64,000 nt of DNA from the NCBI GenBank assembly GCA_016706275.1, contig JADJJY010000001.1, positions 1,178,001 to 1,242,000 of the forward strand. Direction: 5' to 3'. This document shows positions 1 to 8,236 of this stretch, in pieces (position 1 is the stretch's first letter; each line of letters opens with the position of its first letter). Under the pieces are notes generated by a model. The model was given only the letters and a program-made list of their open reading frames with translations. It made no database searches and had not been told where the DNA came from. Source of the DNA: Chloracidobacterium sp. GTDB taxonomy: Bacteria; Acidobacteriota; Blastocatellia; Pyrinomonadales; Pyrinomonadaceae. The position numbers were made by a program, and so were the translations under genes.

Positions 1-91
1 ACAGATGAACACCGATGGGAAGGTAAGATCAGATAGTTTTGTTACTTGAATTCCTTTGTGTTCTTTGTGCCTTTGTGTTGATTCTCTTCTC

Positions 92-1267
92 ATGAGTAAA
101 GCCGAAGTAGTAATCATTGGCGGGGGCGTGGTTGGGGCGTCGGTTGCGTATCACCTTGCTGAACGCGGCTGTTCAGATGTCCTTGTTCTGGAACGGGCAG
201 CGTCGCTCGGTGAGGGTTCGACGGGGAAAGCCACGGGTGGGGCACGTGCGCAGTTTGAGACCGATATCAATATCCAACAATCTTTGTACTCGCTCGATTT
301 TTTCCGTGACTGGGATTTTGATTGCGAATACGACCCGAAAGGCTATCTCTTGCTTGCGGCGAGTGAGCGTCAACTTGCTTATCTTAGCCGAACCGGTGAG
401 CGGCAGATCGAGCTCGGCTATGAGGGCGTCCATCTTGTCACGCAAGCTGAGATCGAGGCGATGGTTCCCGGGCTGAACGTCTCGGACGTGGTTGGCGGCA
501 GCTTTGGCCCGCGTGATGGGTTTATTAATCCGCTTGCCGTGCTTGAGGGATTTTTAGTCGGAGCCTCGCAGCGGGGGGCTCGCGTCCTGACCGGCGTCGA
601 TGTAAGAAAAATCGCCACGGACAAAGGACGGGTTACGAGTATCGTTACGGCAGATGGCGTGATCGAATGTACGAATGTCGTTATCGCTGCGGGGGCGTGG
701 TCCGCAAGGCTTGCTGCGAGCGTTGGCATCGACCTTCCGGTAACGCCGCTGCGCAGACAGATCGTCTGGGCACATGCACCGGAACCGCTGCCCGAAGATC
801 TCCCGATGGTGATAGATCTACAGGACGGATTTCATTTCCGTCCCGCGATTGATTTTACGCACGGTGCCGCGGCTCAGGATCCGAGAGCTGTTATGTTTGC
901 ATGGCCTGACCCGGAAGAGCCGCCGAGTTTTGCGACCAGTTTCGATGAGAGCATTCTTGATAAAGTAGGCGAGCGTGCCTATCACCGGGCTCCATTTTTG
1001 GCCGGCTCAAAGATCATTTACGAAAAATGCCGTGCAGGTTTGTATGAAAACTCGCCCGACCATCATGCGATACTCGGCGGATGCGAGGTCGAGGGATTGT
1101 ATTTTGCCAACGGCTTTTCGGGCCACGGCGTGATGCATTCGCCGGCGACGGGCAGGGCATTGGCGGAGATCATCCTGGACGGCGAAGCGAGTTTTCTCGA
1201 TGTATCGTCGCTGCACATCGACCGCTTTGCTAAGGGTGAATTGCTGCACGAAACTGCCTTTATCTAA
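92..1267 (+). CDS. FAD-dependent oxidoreductase, DAO / sarcosine oxidase beta-like family
   Basis: A 391-residue cytosolic flavoprotein. The N-terminus has a Rossmann FAD-binding motif (VVIIGGGVVGASVAYHLAERG-like: GxGxxG about residues 8-13, followed by ER and the STGKATGGARAQF loop). The C-terminal ANGFSGHGVMHSPATG motif is typical of the DAO family (glycine/sarcosine oxidase, proline dehydrogenase beta, creatinine-related enzymes). By family it would oxidise a secondary or N-methylated amino acid, passing electrons to oxygen or a quinone; the substrate cannot be read from sequence. An in-frame ATG exists 36 bases upstream, but it begins a cysteine/leucine-rich stretch inside a repeat-like leader, so the ATG at 92 before MSKAEVVIIGGG is preferred. 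The next gene starts 90 bp downstream across an inverted repeat. Confidence 0.85.
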   Translation: MSKAEVVIIGGGVVGASVAYHLAERGCSDVLVLERAASLGEGSTGKATGGARAQFETDINIQQSLYSLDFFRDWDFDCEYDPKGYLLLAASERQLAYLSRTGERQIELGYEGVHLVTQAEIEAMVPGLNVSDVVGGSFGPRDGFINPLAVLEGFLVGASQRGARVLTGVDVRKIATDKGRVTSIVTADGVIECTNVVIAAGAWSARLAASVGIDLPVTPLRRQIVWAHAPEPLPEDLPMVIDLQDGFHFRPAIDFTHGAAAQDPRAVMFAWPDPEEPPSFATSFDESILDKVGERAYHRAPFLAGSKIIYEKCRAGLYENSPDHHAILGGCEVEGLYFANGFSGHGVMHSPATGRALAEIILDGEASFLDVSSLHIDRFAKGELLHETAFI

Positions 1268-1275
1268 GAGATTTA

Positions 1276-1347
1276 TCCACAGATGAACACGGATAAACAC
1301 AGATAGCGGATAAAAACTATCTGTGTCCATCTGTGTTAATCTGTGGA
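1276..1347. repeat. Intergenic inverted repeat (cacagatgaacac type)
   Basis: The arms read TCCACAGATGAACACGGATA at the left and, inverted, end in CATCTGTGTTAATCTGTGGA at the right. They are imperfectly complementary over about 30 bp. The first bases of the window (ACAGATGAACACCGATGG) are a partial second copy. The element fills the gap between two co-oriented genes and is not followed by a T-run, so it does not look like a simple terminator. Confidence 0.7.
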
Positions 1348-1357
1348 CTATATTCTT

Positions 1358-2299
1358 ATGAAAACCGCTCTTGTTCATCATCCTATTTATGCCAAACACG
1401 ACACCGGGCCGGGGCATCCGGAAACGCCGCTGCGTTATATGGCGGTGATGGATGCGCTGCGTGAGGACGATGTGTTTTGGCAAAGCCTCAACGAGATCAC
1501 GCCGGAAAAGGCAGCTAAGGGATTGATACAGGCGGCGCATACGCCGGCTCATTTTAAGCATGTCGAGTTTGCGTTTGCCAACGGCATTGACCGGCTTGAT
1601 CCGGACACGGTCGTTTCGATGAAATCGTTTGACGCGTCGCTTTATGCGGCGGGTGGTGCGGTCGCGGCGGTGGATGCGGTAATGCAGGGTGAGGTGAAAA
1701 ATGCGTTTGTCGCGGTACGTCCGCCCGGGCATCACGCGACGGGTGAGAACGCGATGGGCTTTTGCCTTTTTAACAACGTCGCCGTCGCCGCCAGATACGC
1801 CCAGAACAATTACAAAGAGATCGAACGCGTAGCCATTATCGATTGGGACGTGCATCACGGCAACGGCACGCAGGGCATCTTTTTCGCTGACCCGAGTGTC
1901 CATTTTTTTTCGATGCATCAATACCCCTGGTATCCGGGTTCGGGCAGCCGCGGCGAGACGGGTTTTGGGCGGGGCGTAGGCACGACAATGAATGTGCCGG
2001 TCAAGGCCGAGACGCCTGCGGCCGAACAAAAGCGGATGTTTGAAAGCGCGCTTGAGTCGATCGCTACAAATTTTCGCCCCGACCTGATATTTATCTCCGC
2101 CGGCTTTGACGCTCACCGGACCGATCCGCTTGGGCAGCTGCGGCTGACCGATGACGATTTTGTCTCAATGACCCGCACGGTGATGGATTGGGCCGACGAA
2201 GTTTGCGACGGGCGGATCGTGTCTTGTTTAGAAGGCGGCTACAATCTCGAAACGCTTGGGATGACGGTCAAAAACCACGTCGCCGAGCTAAACCGCTAG
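1358..2299 (+). CDS. Histone deacetylase family protein (acetoin-utilisation / acetylpolyamine amidohydrolase type)
   Basis: A 313-residue zinc amidohydrolase of the arginase/deacetylase fold. Diagnostic motifs are VRPPGHHA (tandem active-site histidines, about residue 127) and IDWDVHHGNGTQ (zinc-binding Asp and His, about residue 164), then FISAGFDAHRTDPLG with the third metal ligand, and CLEGGYN near the C-terminus. Bacterial relatives remove acetyl groups from polyamines or small amides, or deacetylate acetyl-CoA synthetase lysines. The start is the ATG at 1358 (MKTALVHHP), which aligns with family N-termini; an upstream in-frame start would add only five residues encoded by the repeat. 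Stop and composition are normal. Confidence 0.9.
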   Translation: MKTALVHHPIYAKHDTGPGHPETPLRYMAVMDALREDDVFWQSLNEITPEKAAKGLIQAAHTPAHFKHVEFAFANGIDRLDPDTVVSMKSFDASLYAAGGAVAAVDAVMQGEVKNAFVAVRPPGHHATGENAMGFCLFNNVAVAARYAQNNYKEIERVAIIDWDVHHGNGTQGIFFADPSVHFFSMHQYPWYPGSGSRGETGFGRGVGTTMNVPVKAETPAAEQKRMFESALESIATNFRPDLIFISAGFDAHRTDPLGQLRLTDDDFVSMTRTVMDWADEVCDGRIVSCLEGGYNLETLGMTVKNHVAELNR

Positions 2300-2357
2300 G
2301 CTTAGGGTGTGCTAAACTGCACTCAAAGCCATTAAGAGATCCAAGGGAGTGCCGCCA

Positions 2358-2639
2358 ATGCCTGATGTAGAAATTCCGTGTGTGCAGTGTAAAGAGATCT
2401 TTATCTTTTCCGAAAAAGAGCAGGAGCTTTTTTATCAGCGCAATATGATGACGCCGCAGCGGTGTGCTAAATGCCGCTCAAAAAAGGCGGTAACCCGTCC
2501 CGATGCACCAACGCGGTTTGAGATCGTATGCGACCATTGCGGCCGCCACGACACAGTGCCTTTTCAGCCGAAAGTTGGACGGTCCGTGCTGTGTAAGGAT
2601 TGCTTTGAAGCGAGCCGGTCGAGAGCTAGGCAAAGCTAA
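2358..2639 (+). CDS. Zinc-ribbon CxxC small protein
   Basis: A 93-residue protein with two treble-clef/zinc-ribbon-like units. The first has CVQC and, after the FxFSEKEQELFY helix, CAKC. The second has CDHCGRHDTVPFQP followed by CKDCF. The 'C..C....F.FS..EQ.FY' pattern matches the probable zinc-ribbon family (zf-trcl), and the second half matches the CxxC ... VPF.P ... CxxCF unit often fused to it. The function is unknown; nucleic-acid or protein binding is assumed for such ribbons. The strong Shine-Dalgarno AAGGGAG at 2343-2349 sits 8 bp before the ATG at 2358, which rules out the GTG at 2349 as the start. Confidence 0.8.
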   Translation: MPDVEIPCVQCKEIFIFSEKEQELFYQRNMMTPQRCAKCRSKKAVTRPDAPTRFEIVCDHCGRHDTVPFQPKVGRSVLCKDCFEASRSRARQS

Positions 2640-2684
2640 GAATTGCCCACGAAACACACGAAAGACACGAAATAAAGAAAGTAT

Positions 2685-3479
2685 ATGTCATTTGAGACTG
2701 TTGAATATTCGTTAAATAACACGATCGCGACTGTGACGATGAATCGTCCGGATGCGTTGAATGCTTTGTCTCTGCAATTGACGAAGGATCTTGACGCGGC
2801 GTTTCGTCAGGCTATTGCTGATGGTGCGAGAGCGGTGGTTTTTACCGGTAATGGACGTGCGTTTTGCTCCGGCGGCGATCTGCGTGAAATGCAGTCGATG
2901 TGGGAAAAAGAAGGGCGTATCGAAGCCTTTCTCGAAGACCCGCTTGGGGCTCTACACGGCGTGATCCGTCTGATGCGTGAGACTCCGATCCCGTTTATTG
3001 CTGCTGTTAATGGAGTGTGCGCCGGGGCGGGGGTTAATTTTGCGCTTGCGTGTGACATCGTCATCGCGGCGGACGACGCTTCGTTTCGCGAAGCTTTCGT
3101 TCGTATCGGCCTGACGCCGGATTGCGGAGGCACGTTCTTTTTGCCGCGTGTCGTTGGCGAAAAGATCGCGACCGAGCTGTTTATGACAGGCGATGCCGTT
3201 TCTGCTCAGCGTGCGGTCGAGATCGGGATGATAAACAAGGCCGTCGCTGCTGCATCGCTGCTTGACGAGGCAACGCAGCTTGCCGTAAAGCTCGCCGCCG
3301 GGCCGACAGGTTCGATCGGCCGCATCAAACGGATGATGAACGCTTCGTTTTCAAACGACCTGACCGAGCAACTCGCGCTTGAACATGAATGCCAGATCGA
3401 ATCAGGCAAGTCCGGAGATTTCAAAGAGGGTGTCGCCGCATTCTTTGAAAAACGCCCTCCGAACTTTACAGGAAGTTAG
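2685..3479 (+). CDS. Enoyl-CoA hydratase/isomerase family protein, PaaG-like
   Basis: A 264-residue crotonase-fold enzyme acting on acyl-CoA thioesters. The oxyanion-hole motifs are visible at AFCSGGDLREM (about residue 60) and NGVCAGAGVNFALACDIVIA (about 107-126). At the usual catalytic glutamate position the sequence is IGLTPDCGGTFFLPR, carrying Asp instead of Glu. This is characteristic of PaaG-type epoxyphenylacetyl-CoA isomerases, and the C-terminus (EGVAAFFEKRPPNFTG) also resembles PaaG. No other phenylacetate genes are present, so the substrate is open; a general fatty or aromatic acyl-CoA isomerase is equally possible. A clear terminator follows at 3508. Confidence 0.85.
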   Translation: MSFETVEYSLNNTIATVTMNRPDALNALSLQLTKDLDAAFRQAIADGARAVVFTGNGRAFCSGGDLREMQSMWEKEGRIEAFLEDPLGALHGVIRLMRETPIPFIAAVNGVCAGAGVNFALACDIVIAADDASFREAFVRIGLTPDCGGTFFLPRVVGEKIATELFMTGDAVSAQRAVEIGMINKAVAAASLLDEATQLAVKLAAGPTGSIGRIKRMMNASFSNDLTEQLALEHECQIESGKSGDFKEGVAAFFEKRPPNFTGS

Positions 3480-3507
3480 TTCGGTCGACGTCAAGCGATA
3501 ATAAGTG

Positions 3508-3536
3508 ATACCCGGCAAGTATTGTCGGGTATTTTT
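3508..3536 (+). terminator. Rho-independent terminator after the enoyl-CoA hydratase gene
   Basis: A 7-bp stem ATACCCG / CGGGTAT encloses a short AT-containing loop and runs straight into TTTTT. It lies 29 bp after the hydratase stop codon, isolating the following heme oxygenase unit. Confidence 0.75.
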
Positions 3537-3568
3537 GGTTTTAGGGGAACAATAAGGATGTCCCCGAT

Positions 3569-3597
3569 TTGACAGGGGTCAAAGATTTCAATAATCT
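3569..3597 (+). promoter_or_regulatory. Candidate sigma70 promoter of the heme oxygenase gene
   Basis: A perfect -35 hexamer TTGACA lies at 3569-3574. A weak -10 candidate (TAATCT, 3592-3597) follows after 17 bases. The Fur-box-like site begins four bases further on, so a bound repressor would cover the transcription start. The -10 match is poor, which limits confidence. Confidence 0.4.
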
Positions 3598-3601
3598 TAT
3601 T

Positions 3602-3620
3602 GAAAATGACTTTCATTTGC
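3602..3620. promoter_or_regulatory. Fur-box-like operator upstream of heme oxygenase
   Basis: GAAAATGACTTTCATTTGC matches the 19-bp Fur consensus GATAATGATAATCATTATC at 13 positions, counted by eye, and keeps the inverted AATGA/TTCATT core. It lies 18 bp before the heme oxygenase ATG. Heme oxygenases are commonly iron-repressed by Fur, so position and gene function agree; binding itself is inference. Confidence 0.5.
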
Positions 3621-3638
3621 AATTAAAAGGGTAACAAA

Positions 3639-4223
3639 ATGATCTTAGGAAAACTAAAAGAAGCGACCCGCGAGCAGCACGAAAATCTGGAGAGCGTGGT
3701 TGGCGTTATGGATAAGTTGTTCAAGCGTGAAGACTACGAAAGATTGCTGACCAAATTTTACAAATTCTACTCATCGATCGAGCCGCGTGTCGGGCAGAAC
3801 GATATGCAGGCTGAGGGGTTCGACTTTGAGGTTCGGCGTAAGACCGCATCGCTCGAAAGCGACCTGAAAAATCTAGGCATCTTTGATGATATTAAATCGG
3901 TCGCCGGGACATGGGACGATCTGCCGACGCTCGACACCCCGGCAAAAGCATTTGGTGCCTGTTATGTGATGGAAGGCGCGACGCTTGGCGGCCAGATAAT
4001 AATGAGGCATCTAAAGGAGCATCTCGATCTGACGCCGGATAACGGCGGTTCATTCTTTAACAGTTACGGGCACGAAGTCGGGTCGAAATGGAAAGAGTTT
4101 TGCGGCGTCATCACCGCCTTTGCCGAAAGACAAGGCGACGACGAGACGATCGTCGAGGCGGCAAGAGAGACGTTTGATAGTTTTGGGCGATGCTTTGCCC
4201 AAACGTCGGCTGCAGGAATATAG
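3639..4223 (+). CDS. Biliverdin-producing heme oxygenase
   Basis: A 194-residue all-helical enzyme that cleaves heme to biliverdin, CO and ferrous iron, usually for iron acquisition or bilin chromophore synthesis. The proximal heme-ligand histidine is in EQHENLES (about residue 14). The distal-helix region is seen in CYVMEGATLGGQIIMRHL (about 108-125), with GxxxG-type glycines over the heme. The length is typical of bacterial HemO/BphO proteins. The preceding Fur-like site and promoter suggest iron-regulated expression. The next small gene starts 14 bp after the stop, probably in the same transcript. No bacteriophytochrome lies nearby, which favours an iron-recovery role. Confidence 0.88.
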   Translation: MILGKLKEATREQHENLESVVGVMDKLFKREDYERLLTKFYKFYSSIEPRVGQNDMQAEGFDFEVRRKTASLESDLKNLGIFDDIKSVAGTWDDLPTLDTPAKAFGACYVMEGATLGGQIIMRHLKEHLDLTPDNGGSFFNSYGHEVGSKWKEFCGVITAFAERQGDDETIVEAARETFDSFGRCFAQTSAAGI

Positions 4224-4237
4224 GAGTTGGAGAGCAA

Positions 4238-4483
4238 ATGGAGATCACGCGCACGGCACGGCCAGCCGGAAATATGGCCGACGTAAAAATTTGGCATTGC
4301 GGCGGATGCGGCGTGGTGCATATGTCGGTCAAGGATAAGGTCCTAAACTTTGACCGCGAAGAGTTTGCGATGTTTACCGAGGCGGTCGTCGATATCAATT
4401 ATAGCGGCTGGCAGAGTGAGCATTCGATCATCGATCTCGGCGAACATGACGTTAATATCTATGCAAAAGAGATCGTTCATTAG
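4238..4483 (+). CDS. Small conserved-looking protein with CGGC motif, downstream of heme oxygenase
   Basis: An 81-residue acidic protein that I cannot assign. It contains a single HCGGCGVVHM segment (about residues 20-29) with a CxxC pair flanked by histidines that could bind metal or heme. The remainder is polar with no membrane segment. The start is the ATG at 4238, preceded by GGAG. It follows heme oxygenase by 14 bp on the same strand, so co-transcription is likely and a role linked to heme or iron is plausible but unproven. Confidence 0.6.
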   Translation: MEITRTARPAGNMADVKIWHCGGCGVVHMSVKDKVLNFDREEFAMFTEAVVDINYSGWQSEHSIIDLGEHDVNIYAKEIVH

Positions 4484-4545
4484 ACTAAAATTTTTCACCC
4501 GCCTTTTACCTTAAAACTAATATTGCACAAACAGCATTCGCTATG

Positions 4546-4570
4546 GGCACCATTCGACGAGAGTGGTGCC
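4546..4570 (+). terminator. Hairpin, possible terminator after the heme oxygenase unit
   Basis: A 7-bp stem GGCACCA / TGGTGCC with an 11-base loop. A T-rich tract (CCTTTTT) comes eight bases later rather than immediately, so intrinsic termination would be weak. Confidence 0.35.
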
Positions 4571-4616
4571 TCCTGCCTTTTTAGCCTTTCCCTGATAAAC
4601 CGTTTATCCTAAATAG

Positions 4617-5892
4617 ATGCAGTCCCTGACGTACGGGCAGTTGATACGCGGGAATCGTAATTTTCGCAATCTGCTGGCCGGACAATTTATTTCGGAGCTT
4701 GGAAACTGGTTCAATTTTATTGCCGGTCTAGGATTGGTACGGCTTGTTTCGGATGCTTCGCCGACGGCTGCGGGGTTGTTTTTTGTCGCGAGGTTACTGC
4801 CGTTTGCACTTGCGTCGCCCATAGCGGGGACGTTTGTTGATAGATTTTCGCGTCGTCAAGTGATGATCGCGACAGACCTCGCTCGGGCATTGATCGCACT
4901 GTCATTTCTACTTGTTACGAGTCCTGAAAACCTCTGGATAGCGTATTTGGCGACCGTGTTGCTGCATACACTTGGGGCGTTTTTTGATGGAGCAAAGAAT
5001 GCCGCTGCGCCAAATCTGGTAGGGAAAGAGGGCTTGCTTGCGGCGACCGCGCTGTTGTTTTCGACGCGGTTTTTGCTGATGGCGGTCGGGTCGGCGTTGG
5101 GCGGTTGGGCGTCGGCGGTGTTTGGTTATGAGGTGGCATTTATTATCAATGCGGCGTCATTTCTCGCCTCGGCTTATACGGTTTGGCTGATCCCCGAGGA
5201 AGCGACCCGCGACGAAGAGACCGGAGCGCGGATGAATTCGATGCGGTTTCGGCGTAAGCAGACACCGCCATCCGAGCAGCCAAATTTTGTCGCGCCGGTG
5301 GAGCCGAGAGACTCGTTCCTCACGGAACTGCGTGAAGGTTTTAAGTACGCGAAAAATACGCATTTTGCTCTGACCATCCTCGTAATGAACGTCATCTGGG
5401 CGACGGGCGGCGGAGCGATCAACATCATCTTTGAGCGTCTCGGCGGCGTACATTACGCAGAGGCCTACGGGCCTCGGCCTGACAGCCGGTATGTTGATCG
5501 CTCATCGTACATCAGTTTATATTGACCGAAAAAAGATCAATCACGGGTTTATCGGCTGGACGCTTATTATCCATGGCGTCTTGTTTGCGATCGGTGCGTT
5601 TATGCCCACGCTGTGGCTCTTTTGCGTTGTGATATTTATCTCCCGGGCGATCGTTGGCGTCGAATACGCGGTGCAGGAAACGATGTTTCAACGCAGTCTG
5701 CCGGATTATATTCGCGGACGAATGTCCACGATCGAACGCGGAGCCGAATTGACGGTTTTCGGGCTGGTGAGTTATGCCGCTGGTGGGCTGATGTTTTATA
5801 TGACGCCGCAGACGCTGACGATAATATCGGGAATATTGTCGGGACTTGCGGGAGTGGTTTGGTTTGTTAGAGAGAGACGAGTAGAGGAGTAG
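4617..5892 (+). pseudogene. MFS transporter, split by a frameshift near 5455-5480
   Basis: Two overlapping reading frames together encode one major facilitator protein. 4617-5525 carries the N-terminal half (LLAGQFISELGNWFNF, then the TM2-3 loop VDRFSRRQVMIATDL and helices through AVFGYEVAFIINAASF). 5431-5892 carries the C-terminal helices (GLGLTAGMLIAHRT onward). The frames switch after GGVHYAE, where a short segment between helices seems to be missing. A deletion of 3n+2 bases, perhaps between the nearby GGCCT direct repeats, or a one-base insertion would explain it. The family (drug or metabolite exporter of the EntS/MFS_3 kind) gives no substrate. The stop codon lies in the next repeat element. 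It could be a real pseudogene or an assembly error. Confidence 0.7.
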
Positions 5893-5951
5893 AGGACTGG
5901 GGGAGTATAGGAATATTTTGATTCTCCTTTACTCCCCCACTCCTCTACTCC
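5886..5951. repeat. Inverted repeat, 'ggagtagagga' family
   Basis: The left arm is GGAGTAGAGGACTGGGGGAG and its continuation; the right arm is the near-exact reverse complement ending in CCCCACTCCTCTACTCC, with an AT-rich loop. The MFS stop codon sits inside the left arm. A second copy lies in frame inside nrdJ (51696-51793). Confidence 0.75.
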
Positions 5952-5961
5952 CCACCTTTCT

Positions 5962-6894
5962 TTACGCTGTGATTATCACCGCTTTTGCGCCCGTAAGCTC
6001 TGAAAAATCCTTTGTATAGATAGTGTCGACGCGGCGGACTTCGGAGATGCAATCGACGATGTCTTGGGTCTGGATAAAGCCGGATTCGACGTGGGCGATG
6101 GCCCAGTTTTTTATGTGCGAGGCACGGCGGAGCGTTTCTTCGAGCAGGTTGATATATTGCGATTTTGTCTCGGTTGCCGAGCCGAGTTTGCCGGTCATCG
6201 ACGCGTCGAGGTCTTCCCAAAAATCACCGCCGCCGCGAAGCCACTCTTCGCGCCAAGCTGCCCGGCCTAAGTAACCTTTTGTGCTCTGGGCGTGAGCCGC
6301 AGGTACACGCAAAAACATCAGATCGGCGGGCGTCTCGGCGATAAAATCGTCGGCGTTTTTGTTCTGACAGGTGTTTGCCTCACCGTTGTCATAGGCGGCG
6401 GGCTGGATCGAATGAAAGCGGCGAAAGGCGTTTGACAGCGGCTGGCGAAGTTCGCGGGTCTCTTCCTTAAAAGACAACACGTAATTGCCGACCGACAGCA
6501 CGATGCTCGAGGCGATCGCCTGCGACATTTGCGACTGGAGCCGCTCGATGTTGTGGCGGACGTTGTCAAACCACCAGGAATCAGTCTCGGTAAACCAATT
6601 CGAAAGTGCAGGATTTCGCAATTTATAGCCCGGAACGTATGCGTCTTCGAGCACGACATTGACCTCTTCGTCGGAAAGCCGCTCACCGTTATTTGTGATC
6701 TGCGCCGTGCAGGCCGCCCAGACGGAACGTAGAGGATCGTTTGCAATCACTCTTGCTTCAAGGCGTTTCAGATAGGCCCCGACAGCAGGGTCGTCGGCGA
6801 AGGGGATCGCGACCGAGCTGAAATTTACCCGCCGCAGGATGTTGAGGTCAAAGGCGAGCCAGCTTTTGGGCAGAGTTTTGGTTTGAGAATGCAT
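5962..6894 (-). CDS. Hypothetical protein, partner of HD-GYP-like gene
   Basis: A 310-residue soluble protein I do not recognise. It has no signal peptide or transmembrane segment. It contains a Trp-rich stretch (NWFTETDSWWFDNVRH, about residue 108) and many alpha-helical segments. Its ATG lies 3 bp after the stop of the upstream HD-domain gene, so the two are almost certainly co-transcribed and perhaps translationally coupled. That link is the only functional hint. Confidence is in the gene, not in any activity. Confidence 0.65.
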   Translation of the reverse strand: MHSQTKTLPKSWLAFDLNILRRVNFSSVAIPFADDPAVGAYLKRLEARVIANDPLRSVWAACTAQITNNGERLSDEEVNVVLEDAYVPGYKLRNPALSNWFTETDSWWFDNVRHNIERLQSQMSQAIASSIVLSVGNYVLSFKEETRELRQPLSNAFRRFHSIQPAAYDNGEANTCQNKNADDFIAETPADLMFLRVPAAHAQSTKGYLGRAAWREEWLRGGGDFWEDLDASMTGKLGSATETKSQYINLLEETLRRASHIKNWAIAHVESGFIQTQDIVDCISEVRRVDTIYTKDFSELTGAKAVIITA

Positions 6895-6897
6895 AGC

Positions 6898-7536
6898 CTA
6901 GATGTTGGTCGCCGGTTCGGCAAAAGGGTCGGTTTCCGACGTCACTGTGATCGGCAGCGGCGTCGCGAGCAGGGCTTTGACCACGCCTGGGTCAAATTCT
7001 ATACCCGCCCAATCGGCCATGTGGCGGCGGGCTTCCGTATCGGTCAACGCGGCTCGAAACGGTCGAGCGGCGGTCAATGCGGCAAAGCTGTCGGCGACAC
7101 GCAAGATGCGTGCGGACAGCGGTATCTGTTCGCCGGCAAGTTTGTCGGGATAGCCGTCGCCGGACCACCATTCGTGATGCCAGCGGACGATCAATTGCAC
7201 GCCGCGGGGCAGTTTGAGCTTGGCGGCGGCTTGTTCGCCGATGACGGGATGGCGGTGCAGGTCGATGCGTTCGGAATCAAAAAGCTGACGCGGTGCCGAG
7301 ATATAATCGCGGCCCATCTTAAATTCGCCGATGTCGTGGATGAGAGCCGCCTGATGCAGCAAAAATCGATCCTGCGAAGCAAGATTAAACGCCGCCGCGA
7401 GCTTGTCAGCGATCGACGCTATCCGGTTCGCGTGCGGGCCGGTATAGCACTCAAACCCGTCGATGTCCGACGAGAGTTCGAGCAGTTTTTCGTCAACGGC
7501 GGACGCTGGGGCTGTTTCGGCGAGTATGCTGTTCAC
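6898..7536 (-). CDS. HD-GYP-like metal-dependent phosphohydrolase domain protein
   Basis: A 212-residue protein of the HD superfamily. HDIGEFKMG (about residue 75) supplies the metal-binding HD, HPVIGEQAA (about 100) the next conserved His, and HHEWWSGDGYPDKLAGEQIP (about 124) matches the HHE..DG.GYP signature of HD-GYP cyclic-di-GMP phosphodiesterases, with DGYP in place of GYP. ADSFAALTAARPFR follows as in that family. A GTG start at 7536 (VNSILAETAP) is preferred; a longer frame to 7644 would be encoded entirely by the REP-like element beside it. It probably acts in c-di-GMP or other nucleotide signalling. It is followed by an unknown gene after 3 bp. Confidence 0.7.
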   Translation of the reverse strand: MNSILAETAPASAVDEKLLELSSDIDGFECYTGPHANRIASIADKLAAAFNLASQDRFLLHQAALIHDIGEFKMGRDYISAPRQLFDSERIDLHRHPVIGEQAAAKLKLPRGVQLIVRWHHEWWSGDGYPDKLAGEQIPLSARILRVADSFAALTAARPFRAALTDTEARRHMADWAGIEFDPGVVKALLATPLPITVTSETDPFAEPATNI

Positions 7537-7573
7537 GCTACTTAGTTTATGAGGTCGGGGTTGAAAGTTCAAA

Positions 7574-7669
7574 GGCGGAAACCCAAGCGGTAGCGCGGGT
7601 GTTCCTGCATCCTCGTCATTGAGAGCCGCAGGAAAAGAGGACACACTCCCTACCGGTCGTGTTTCCGCC
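7574..7669. repeat. REP-like inverted pair (ggcggaaac type)
   Basis: The arms begin GGCGGAAACCCAAGCGGTAG at the left and end inverted as CTACCGGTCGTGTTTCCGCC at the right, with an inner GCAGG pair. The organisation (terminal GGCGGAAAC, internal GGTAG) parallels the GTCAGAACC elements at 37.3 and 45.3 kb. The stop codon of the next minus-strand gene abuts the right arm. Confidence 0.7.
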
Positions 7670-8187
7670 TACAGGACTTGAAAGACGATATCCGTAATAT
7701 TGTTCATGACGGAGATCATCTGGACGGGTTGAGAAAAAGTAAACCGGCGGCTTAAGACCGAGACAGTATAGGTATGCCCGGCCTGGATATTCTCAAATCT
7801 AAACGACCCGTAGCGTCCGGTAAAGACAACAATCGGAGTCGTAAGGTTGCCGCCCGAAAGGGTGACGCGGGCGTTTGTTATACCGCGTCCGCTATTTATA
7901 AAGACGCGGCCGCTGATCGACACGTTGGGATTGGCCTGTGTGGGCGGCATCGGCAGCCAAAAGCCGCCTTTTACTCCGTAAAGACCAAAGATTGATGAGG
8001 TTGATGTAAAGCCCGCCGCCGCTTGGCCCGTCGTGCCCACAAGCGTATAGACGGTTGCGTTGCTATTTCCACCGCCGCTGGCGGTGACACTCTGCTCCAT
8101 GCCGTACGCCCCGCCCGTCGAGATCTGGCCCGAGGCTGCCGATATGAGACCGAATGCCGCGATCAATAAAATGGTTGCTACTTTCAT
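7669..8187 (-). CDS. Secreted protein with C-terminal carboxypeptidase-regulatory-like domain
   Basis: A 172-residue exported protein. MKVATILLIAAFGLISAASG is a typical signal peptide, and the ATG at 8187 is chosen because it places the signal at the N-terminus. The middle (GGNSNATVYTLVGTTGQAA) is Gly/Thr-rich. The last 80 residues, from NVSISGRVFINSGRGITNARVTLSGG, form a beta-sandwich carboxypeptidase-regulatory-like/SdrD-B domain ending in RRFTFSQPVQ. A very similar domain ends the large protein at 47-49 kb. It is likely surface or periplasmic; the function is unknown. It is separated from the upstream propeller gene by a hairpin array. Confidence 0.7.
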   Translation of the reverse strand: MKVATILLIAAFGLISAASGQISTGGAYGMEQSVTASGGGNSNATVYTLVGTTGQAAAGFTSTSSIFGLYGVKGGFWLPMPPTQANPNVSISGRVFINSGRGITNARVTLSGGNLTTPIVVFTGRYGSFRFENIQAGHTYTVSVLSRRFTFSQPVQMISVMNNITDIVFQVL

Positions 8188-8236
8188 GATTTTAAGTTTC
8201 CTCGGGAACTCCGCAATCTTGATTTCCACGATCCTT

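Noticed and set aside
1007..2116. A 369-codon open frame on the minus strand across the histone deacetylase gene
   Set aside because: It is highly basic, reads the intergenic repeat as protein and opposes a gene with clear catalytic motifs; it is an antisense shadow.
6883..7545. A 220-codon plus-strand frame across the HD-GYP-like gene
   Set aside because: It is antisense to a gene with HDIGE and HHE motifs and shows no domain.
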